NCBI GenBank assembly: GCA_019915135.1
Contig: JAHLMK010000029.1
Coordinates: forward strand, 62,001-126,000
Direction: 5' to 3'
DNA length: 64,000 nucleotides
From: Strobilurus pachycystidiatus
Lineage: Eukaryota; Basidiomycota; Agaricomycetes; Agaricales; Physalacriaceae
Shown: piece after piece, positions 56,958 through 64,000 of the stretch
Numbering within the stretch: the first letter of the stretch is position 1
How the letters are laid out: each line of letters starts with the position of its first letter
Position numbers and translations under genes: made by a program
Notes under the pieces: model-generated
Databases searched by the model: none
Told to the model about the DNA's origin: nothing
What the model saw: only the letters and a program-made list of their open reading frames with translations

Positions 56958-58559
56958 TTAAGCAACAAGATTAAGTCCCACATAGCCGGAGACGAAGACT
57001 CTGAATCTCGGGCCCACTGTCAATGCATCGACGAACCATTGATAACGTTCATGGTAGTACAAGTAACGCGTGCGGTCTGCAAGGTGATGCACGTACGTGG
57101 TCCTCTCCCCAATGAAAAACCTCGTAGATGCCGCAGTATCGGGAAAGCTCTGATATTGGACGTCGCCGAAGCCCGACCAGTTGATCGAGTTCTTGTAACA
57201 GCCAGGAGCTACCACCGCTCGACGGTATGGTGATTCTGATGCTCTGGACGGGTCTCTGAGAGACGAGGGTCGACCTGGAGGTGTGTAGTAGTCGGATGCC
57301 TGGATCGGTGGGGGGTAGTGAAAGTCTCCCAAATGGAGAGGCGTCAGCTGGAGGAAGATATGGCGCATGCGCATCCTGCCTGAGGTCTGAGGATGGGGGA
57401 TGGGAGCGTATGGGGACTCGGTCGATACTGGAGACATCACGAACCCGCTGGGGTCGACAGTGGCGGGATCGTACTGCATGCCTGCGTAGCCAGTTATTGA
57501 CAGCAACTCGAACGTCATGGAATGGTTTGTCGTCAAGGCATCTACCCACGGCTGGTATCGCTTATGGTAGTACAGGAATGCGATCATGTGCACGCCATCG
57601 CCCACATGTGTATTGTAGCTAAGTGTTCGCGTCTCCCCAATCCAGTGCTTCGAGCTGAAGAGTGTGGGCCCACAAGGAAATGGACCCTCAAACTGACCAT
57701 TGAGATACTGATCGCTGCCAAATGCTCTCCAGTCCGGACGTTTAGATGCCTTTCCCCCCTTATACTTCTCGATAAACACAGCCCGTCGGTACGGAGAGCG
57801 GCAGACGACACTCGGCATCCTAAGCTGGGAAGTATGGGTTGGGGGTCGATAGGTCGCAGACGCGGCTATATATGGTGCTCCGTGCTCCTGGCCGTGGGGA
57901 AGACTGGCAAGTTGCACAACGTACACGTTTGGATGGGCTGTTTGGTCTGGATTAGATATGTTGCTGAATGGCGCAGGCTCCTCGGGCGCCTGCCAGCAAT
58001 CCATGACAATTTCCCTCACGTCTGGATATTTGAACTGAGAGTGTGAAGCATGAGACGGAGTACCGCCAAATGAAGGGTCTGTCGGGGAATGAATTGTTGT
58101 CGTCGATGGTGTCGTCCCAGCAGCTTCATATGATGGTGGAGGGCGTTTTGTCCCTGTCTTGGACGTCGCTGATGGTCGAACTGTTGAGGTGCTGACATCC
58201 GTTTTATAGGACGGTGGCGGGGCGGAGGGGCTGGTGTGATAGGACGGGGGAGACCTGCTCGACGTCGTTGCTGGGGTGGAGTCATGCGCGACTGAGTTGT
58301 GCTGTGGTTTGGCGTGCCGAGAGAGAGGTGCATTGATGGGCTTGTCGGCTCGAGTGGATGCCGCCACAGAAGCAGCCCATTGCGCCACACCTGCAACAGA
58401 GGAGTGTGGCTTGAGCTCCGCTTTTTGAATGCGAGTACTAGGACGATGTCCTGACTGCGATATTGAGTCTGAAGGGCATAGGGACAAGTCGCACGATTCC
58501 GAACGGGGATAGGAAGGACAGTGTCGACTGCTAATACGGTGGGTTGGTTGGTGAGACAT
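56958..58559 (-). CDS. Protein with two SPYRRAV...LYYH domains and PPxY motifs
   Basis: One open frame of about 533 codons from MSHQPTHRIS (58559). The N-terminal 240 residues are Ser/Thr/Pro-rich and contain three PPSY motifs (about residues 104-144), the PPxY type that WW domains of NEDD4-class ligases bind. Two copies of the domain seen in the protein at 41082-41945 follow. Copy 1 is at about 255-362 (SPYRRAVFIE, DWRAFGSDQY, FLYYHKRYQPWVDAL, ITGYAGM). Copy 2 is at about 443-530 (SPYRRAVVAP, NWSGFGDVQY, YLYYHERYQWFVDAL, SGYVGL). No known family was recognised. No signal peptide or membrane helix. Confidence 0.75.
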   Translation of the reverse strand: MSHQPTHRISSRHCPSYPRSESCDLSLCPSDSISQSGHRPSTRIQKAELKPHSSVAGVAQWAASVAASTRADKPINAPLSRHAKPQHNSVAHDSTPATTSSRSPPSYHTSPSAPPPSYKTDVSTSTVRPSATSKTGTKRPPPSYEAAGTTPSTTTIHSPTDPSFGGTPSHASHSQFKYPDVREIVMDCWQAPEEPAPFSNISNPDQTAHPNVYVVQLASLPHGQEHGAPYIAASATYRPPTHTSQLRMPSVVCRSPYRRAVFIEKYKGGKASKRPDWRAFGSDQYLNGQFEGPFPCGPTLFSSKHWIGETRTLSYNTHVGDGVHMIAFLYYHKRYQPWVDALTTNHSMTFELLSITGYAGMQYDPATVDPSGFVMSPVSTESPYAPIPHPQTSGRMRMRHIFLQLTPLHLGDFHYPPPIQASDYYTPPGRPSSLRDPSRASESPYRRAVVAPGCYKNSINWSGFGDVQYQSFPDTAASTRFFIGERTTYVHHLADRTRYLYYHERYQWFVDALTVGPRFRVFVSGYVGLNLVA

Positions 58560-58642
58560 GATCAACTTTAAGCAGTGAATTGGAAGGGAACGGTAGAGTC
58601 AAGAGTAAGGAGAGGTGGATGGTTGACAACCAGTGGTTGGCA

Positions 58643-58652
58643 GATTTATATA
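58643..58652 (-). promoter_or_regulatory. TATA box for the two-domain SPYRRAV gene
   Basis: TATATAAATC on the minus strand, about 85-95 nt upstream of the ATG at 58559. Confidence 0.55.
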
Positions 58653-58977
58653 GACGGAGACCTTGTCGAAATAGTTGATCAGCGCACATCGAGGGTGGTC
58701 CTTAGCGGATCATGACAGCGTTTCCATCCCTATGGAAAATGTCGATCCCTGATGGTCGTCGAGGATCTGCGACTCTGACTGCGAGTGCGAGGGTGCGACG
58801 TAAACTACTAACGAGCCGTCTCAGGCGAGGATGCAGTCGTCCAGTTGGAGAAGAGGTCGTTGAGCTAGGGTTGCATTAAACGCAGTTTCTTGACATTTGT
58901 ATATAACCAGCTCTGTTTGTTGAGTTCAAAATACATCACCACAAGGACAGCAGCAGGTGGTCAAAGCTCAACGTATT

Positions 58978-60816
58978 TCACAACTCCACCTCGATCTCTT
59001 CCTCTGTTCCGTCGAGTACCTCAATACCATCAAGATGCGCCTCGAAAGTCTCGTCCTCCGACTCAATCGTAAACGCGATGGCGTTCTTCTTGGCAAGTAC
59101 GACCGACACCGGGATTGTCTCGTGCAGCCCAGCGCGTACGTTCAGGTCGCTGACACGGTACTTGTCACCATTGATGCGCACGAATGCGTCGCCCGCTGAT
59201 GATGATGTTCAAAACTGATAGATAAAGGCCGATGGAGGATGCGTACCGGTAGCGTTGTTTACGGTGTAGTGGAGCGACATCCACTGGCGCTCGCCTGTGC
59301 CGAGGCCCTCGACGTCGGTGAAGGTAACGTTGCTGCTTCGATCGACTGTGAAACCAATCAATCAGTTATTTGTTCGACTTGTCCCACGACATATCACATT
59401 ACTCACTATTCTGAACAGACCGCTTGGAAATGCAGCTTTCGCATTCGGCGATAGCTAGTCGCGCGAACACCATCAGAAACATCTTTCAACAGGGTGATTT
59501 CAATCTCACCAGCCCTTCCATAGATCGTCGCATCCTCCGCTTCGTACCGCTTGCCCGTCGAGCTAGTCGTCACAACACCCGTCGTCGGGTTCACCTTCCA
59601 GTACGCGTAGTCCTGCAGCGTCACCGTATGAGCGCTGGTGCTGACGCTCATCGGGAGCCACTCGTAGTTGGACGCGGATGTGCCCTTGGCGTCCCACGCG
59701 TCGCCCATGAACATGTAGGTGGTCTGAGAGGAGCCGGCGATGGTGAGCACGAATGTGCTCTGCGAGTTGTAGGTGTTTGTCGACTCGGGCGCGATGTCGG
59801 TCTCGCCGGCCCCTGCGTGAGATTGTAAGGACGCGAAGGAGGAAAGATGACTGATAGAACGGACAGGGACCGGCGAGGCTAGTAGCCCAGAAGACTTTGT
59901 TGGGGTTCGCGCGATAGCCTGTTTTGGCGGAGACGATGAGGAAGTAGACACCTGAGCGGAGGGGATCAATCTGGGAGCATGAAGTCAGGAAGCAAGTGTG
60001 CTTACTTCCGACCTTGAAAAGCGCTGGTGCTTCATAGGCGCCGAGGGCTGTGGATTGGATCCAAGCTAAAGGTTAGTCACGAGGAGAAAACGAAAAGAAC
60101 GCGACAGACCAAGGGACGCAACCCTATCACCGAGTGTGGCTGTATCACCACCGTTGATGTGGTTGATGGAGAGGGTGTTGTGGTCCGCGCTAGTAATCCA
60201 GTACGTGTTGCCTTAATCATCTTTCAGCCATCGACCAGACTAAATCTATAAAACATGTACCGTCCGTGTCAGCAAAGACGCCACCATCGCTGTAGGTGAG
60301 GCTGCTCGGAGGAATGGACATAGGCGAGCCGTACAGGCTGTAGCCGGTCGCGATGTTCGTAGACGCCATACCCTGCGTAAGCCTGTCCACCTGGCCCCAG
60401 ATCTTTCATGCCAAGAGAGTCACGTTCAGTAAAACATAAGTTCTATCCTAGCACGCAACTCACATGGTACCGATTCTTGGTGACGAACATCTTCGGGCGG
60501 TAAAGCCATTGGATAGAATTAGCGAGTCCGCGGTTGTCCCAGTTTAGTAGGTCCGAAGAGGAGTAGATCCTCGGCGACGTGCTACTGTCCCAGGACTGTC
60601 CAACCTGGTCCATTCGTGAGTGAAATGAGAAGATAGGACTAGGAGTGCGTTTGTACGTACCCAGTAGTACACGCTACCCGGCTTGATGATCATACCACCA
60701 TGGGCGTCGATTTTGGCACCTGCAGTATCGTACCAGACGGCGCCAGGCGCAATCCAGGTGGTGGCGGAGAGACAAACGGCGCACAGAGACGCGATCACTG
60801 AGGCGCGAAAAAGCAT
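58978..60816 (-). CDS. Secreted GH43 exo-beta-1,3-galactanase-like enzyme with CBM35
   Basis: Starts MLFRASVIASLCAVCLSATTW, a good signal peptide, and has about nine short introns. The catalytic part follows fungal exo-beta-1,3-galactanases of GH43: KIDAHGGMIIKPGSVYYW, then SPRIYSSSDLLNWDNRG, IQWLYRPKMFVTKNRYHIWG, GGVFADTDGTYWITSA and GAYEAPALFKVGGVYFLIVS, where the Glu of EAPALF sits at a conserved active-site position. From YEAEDATIYGRAGE onward comes a CBM35-type carbohydrate-binding module (VTFTDVEGLGTGERQWMSLH, then FVRINGDKYRV), to the stop at 58978. Expected role: removing galactose or side-chain-bearing galactose units from the beta-1,3-galactan backbone of plant arabinogalactan outside the cell. 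This suits a plant-litter or wood decayer. Exon borders in the C-terminal third are approximate. Confidence 0.85.
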
Positions 60817-62672
60817 CGCGGTGTCGTATGGATGTTACAGAGTGAGGTCTGCACCAGAGCGCTTTATATCAGGCAGAATAGGTCAGCCGGCCATCATCCA
60901 ATATTCGCTGTAGCGTGTGGCTCGAGATAGAAAGAACGAAAGGCGTATAATAACAGCGGTGTATATCCGTTCAGACGCGTGGGCTGCGATTCCATGTGCT
61001 GCTGCTAAGCTGCTGGAGTGATCATTACCCTGAGCAAGCGCGGTGTGCGGTCCGTTGTGCGATCCGGCTTGGAGTCGAACATGATGCTACATCATGAGGC
61101 AGAAGATAATGAGACGTCCAGATGGAAGGAATGGCAACATGGAGGGCCCGTGATGTCAATTAATGTATTTCTCCCCTGGCCCGAGTCTCTGGAGCCGTCT
61201 GTCTGAGGTCGCTGGTTTTCCGCTGAGTATAGGAGGGGAGCCAAGTCAAGACAAACCCAGTGGATAACCTAATTGGGCGACAAGATAAACCCTGCGGACG
61301 GAAGTCTTCCATGTAATGGTGCAACGAGGATTGAACGATCGAGGAAATGAGAGCAGGAGGCAAGCCATTCCGATGCAGGGTCGATGCACCGGCGATCGAC
61401 GGCCCTAAAGCCGAATGCCTCTTTCTCCCGACGACGACGACGCAATTTTGCAGCATCAGAATGCACGAGTTCGCCTTATCAGCAGTGCAGGCCACGCACG
61501 GGATACGCCCTCATAATCACTGTCAGGGCCAAGCCATCATCCAAGACGTAGCCGCTAGGTCGCCGCGTACTGGCTGCTCAGGAAAATCTGGAAAACGCAG
61601 ATGGCCGACGAATCCAGCGGAAGACGCATGCATGCAAGCGTTTGAGTGCGCAGGGTATAGAATTTCGGTGCGTCTATATCCAATCCTGCTCCAATCTACG
61701 CGCCTGGTCTAAAAGTACTGGCCCGATGCAGGAACCGATCATCGATGCGCACCGTGCTCGGCGATATGTCCTTGGCTTTATTTCCTTCCCTCATTTCCTA
61801 CACGATATCCACCCGAGCTGTATTCTCGCGGTGAGCCTGGTGGGATCCGAGCGCTCGCCTTTAGGACGACTACCGGCGCATGTTTCGGCAGGCCACATCC
61901 TATATTTCCAACGCGCATTCGCTCTCCCTTACGCCTCGCTCCTTCGTCTCGTTCGCCATGCCCGCTCGGATCTACGCGCTCAAGCGTAACAGGACGTGCG
62001 TGCGCAAGAAATTCCCTTCTCGACGGTCGCTCGTTGGGCGTGCGGTACGCCCACACTCGCTCATGGCATCATATACTTGACAGTTTATAGATTTGAAACC
62101 CTCGGATACCGAGCAACATATACTTCTCCTGGCTCGTACTTCTTCGATGTCCGGCCCCGCGATGTGGATGGTAGAGAGTGACTTAGGGAAGTTTGAAACT
62201 GGAGGATCGAGCGTCTGTTTATACGCGCCAAAGGCGCGGTAGTACCGTCCTGGAACTGTCGCCATCTCGAGAGGAGATCGACGGGCATTTCGCAAATCCT
62301 CACGAGTCATCTAGCTAGACTGTACACCATCTTGAGCGACGCGTGCTATATCCTTGCAGCAAGATTCCCTTCGTCCTACCTTTTCGCGGACCGAACTTTG
62401 AGGTGCCACCTACAAATCTTCTGAGTAACGCAAGCGGTACTAATATTTCCATACAATATAGGTGGATGCTTGCGTTTCGATTATGTGCACCTAGGTTTTA
62501 CGGCCTGGCCTTCTTGTTTCGGCCCAATATGTTGTTGGCGAACAATAGGAAAAGGGTTGAGGCAAATTCTAAAACATATCCCCATATAGAACAAGAACTA
62601 TTGTCGGCTACTTTAACTCTCATCTCGCGGCGAGCCACAATTTACTTCTTTGCACCACCATACCCATACTCG
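60817..62672. other. Intergenic, no supported gene
   Basis: About 1.9 kb between divergent genes GH43 (minus) and B3 (plus). Overlapping low-quality frames only. No TE ends or RNA gene recognised. Confidence 0.45.
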
Positions 62673-64000
62673 ATGGCCAGCACGCGTCGCGGTCGAGGTC
62701 GCGGTCGCGGTGGCGCCGTGCCTCCTCCACCGCCGGTTGACACGCGCCCATACCGTCAGCGCATGCTCGAATACCGTATGCCAGATATACCGGAGAAGGA
62801 CGGGATGCCAGCACCAATTCCTACCCCACCGCTCGCCGTGTTGGACCGACATCTCTCCGCAAGTCTCATCCTGAAGCGCGTCGTCATGCTCCCCTCCTTC
62901 CCATCAGATCTCTGCTCCGCCCTGGACACGTACTCGAAGCAACTCGATGCCATTCCAGACAAGCATTTTGCCGTGAGCGAGCGCTTCTATCACAGTCGGA
63001 TGCCCACCGACGCCATCTCTCTTTCTGAATCCCGCCAGTACGGGCTCAACCACGGTACCTGTTGTATATCCTCCGCTCTTATATTCAATCCACGACGACC
63101 GGGAACACCACTGTTCTACGGGCAGTCTCCGGCCATAGACACTTCTGAAATTTTGGACGACAAGTATGTGTCGCAGAACTTCTCTATCTATCCTGCCGGC
63201 CCGCACCGCGATCTAAAGTCGCGAAAGCTGGTGGGACGCTTGCAGGCCTATTCCAAGGGTTTAACATCTGGACTGTATTTCTGTCGTGCAGCTTTGCATC
63301 TCATTCACGAGATGGAGAGTCTTGCTGACAAGCCTACCTTCCCGTGGCAGTTAGATTCTCAATCCTCTTGCTCGGTAGTTCCCGATGCTCCACCGCCCGA
63401 TGCTCCTACCAGTCTTTGGAAACTCCCCAAGGAGGAGGCTAGTCTACGTCGCAGTAGTCGACGAAAGACTGACGCAGATTCCTCCTCATCCCCTCAGCTA
63501 GGCGATCTCACACCGCTGCAACATGGCACCGAAGAAGGGAAGAATTACCACCCAATATGTGCCGAGTACATACAAAAGGTGCGCGGGCTGATGTGTACTC
63601 TATCTTCGTCACTCAATTTCGTCAGGCATGGATCGACGCTGTCAATCGAGATGCGTCGGTAATGATATTTGATGGAGGCAACTTGATTCGACTGGGCATT
63701 CGTCATCGTCGACTTCAGACACTTTTTCTATCGGACGTGATTGACCTTCGTTTGTCGGAGGGACCCGCGTTCGGGAGACTGTGGCTTGCCCTGCTTCTTG
63801 GGGTCGCCTACGATGCCATGCAGCGACTGCCCCTCCTTGAAGCAGCACAGCAGACAGGTCAAAAGCGGAAGGCAGATCGTTTTGACGAAGCATTTTCTTC
63901 GAAACGGCGTAGGATATCACCCTCCGCTGCCGACATGGTGCGCTGTTCGAGCGCATTGATGTTCTCGACTAAAGATCCTTTCTAGGAACACAAGAGCCAC
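62673..64000 (+). CDS. Gene B3: third FunK1-like kinase, 5' half only
   Basis: Start ATG at 62673 (MASTRRGRGRGRGGAVPPPP); the frame is open further upstream, but this start aligns best. Exon 1 is 302 codons, matching B1 (300) and B2 (301), and ends EYIQK. The intron is 63579-63625. Exon 2 (63626-63937) starts AWIDAVNRDASVMIFDGGNL...RHRRLQTLFLSD and carries a basic patch (SGQ-type linker, SSKRRRIS). A second intron begins at GTGCGC (63938) and ends TCTAG (63985), as in B1. The kinase domain lies beyond the window. Unlike B1 and B2 it is on the plus strand. If the module is conserved, an A-type gene should face it just past the edge. Confidence 0.8.

Overview
This is nuclear DNA of a filamentous basidiomycete, almost certainly an Agaricomycete. 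The genes are compact and cut by many 45-60 nt introns, and the families are typical of mushroom-forming fungi: F-box and BTB/POZ proteins, a FunK1-like kinase family, a DUF6593-type protein, a TAP-like hydrolase relative, a wax-synthase-type acyltransferase and a GH43 exo-galactanase. There is one tRNA gene (Gly, CCC). Nothing bacterial or viral was seen.

Layout. 1-5.7 kb: 3' part of a wax-synthase-like gene, a BTB gene with an apparent frame break, an F-box gene and a small secreted protein gene. 7.7-23.3 kb: locus 1 of a two-gene kinase module (A1 on plus, B1 on minus, tail to tail). A1 carries a 4.5 kb LTR retroelement in its last exon, with 884 bp LTRs and a 5 bp target duplication. B1 carries a 6.3 kb cut-and-paste DNA transposon, with 23 bp terminal inverted repeats and a 7-8 bp target duplication. 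That transposon encodes a complete-looking transposase and a second protein. 23.9-31.3 kb: tRNA-Gly, a DUF6593-like gene, a gene-poor stretch, a UbiA prenyltransferase and a conserved fungal gene of unknown function. 32-40 kb: a TAP-hydrolase-like membrane protein that has lost its catalytic motifs, a BTB protein, a second copy of the small secreted protein and an acidic nuclear-type protein. 41-47.5 kb: a protein with a new-looking SPYRRAV...LYYH domain, then locus 2 of the kinase module, intact (A2/B2). 48-56 kb: a BTB segment present in three states (one whole, two decayed), interleaved with two uncharacterised genes. 57-61 kb: a second protein with two SPYRRAV...LYYH domains, and a secreted GH43-CBM35 enzyme. 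62.7 kb to the end: the 5' half of a third B-type gene.

The most interesting system is the paired module. A and B are paralogues: their three shared introns fall at the same places and in the same phases (0, 0, 2). B keeps the kinase HRD...N and DFD motifs. A has lost the catalytic Asp and the DFG-type Asp, so it is a predicted pseudokinase. The two genes face each other with stop codons only 12-29 nt apart. In locus 1 each partner has been hit by a different transposon. Taking out either element together with one target duplication restores the reading frame across that insertion, and locus 2 is undamaged. What the pair does is unknown; a kinase/pseudokinase regulatory pair is my inference.
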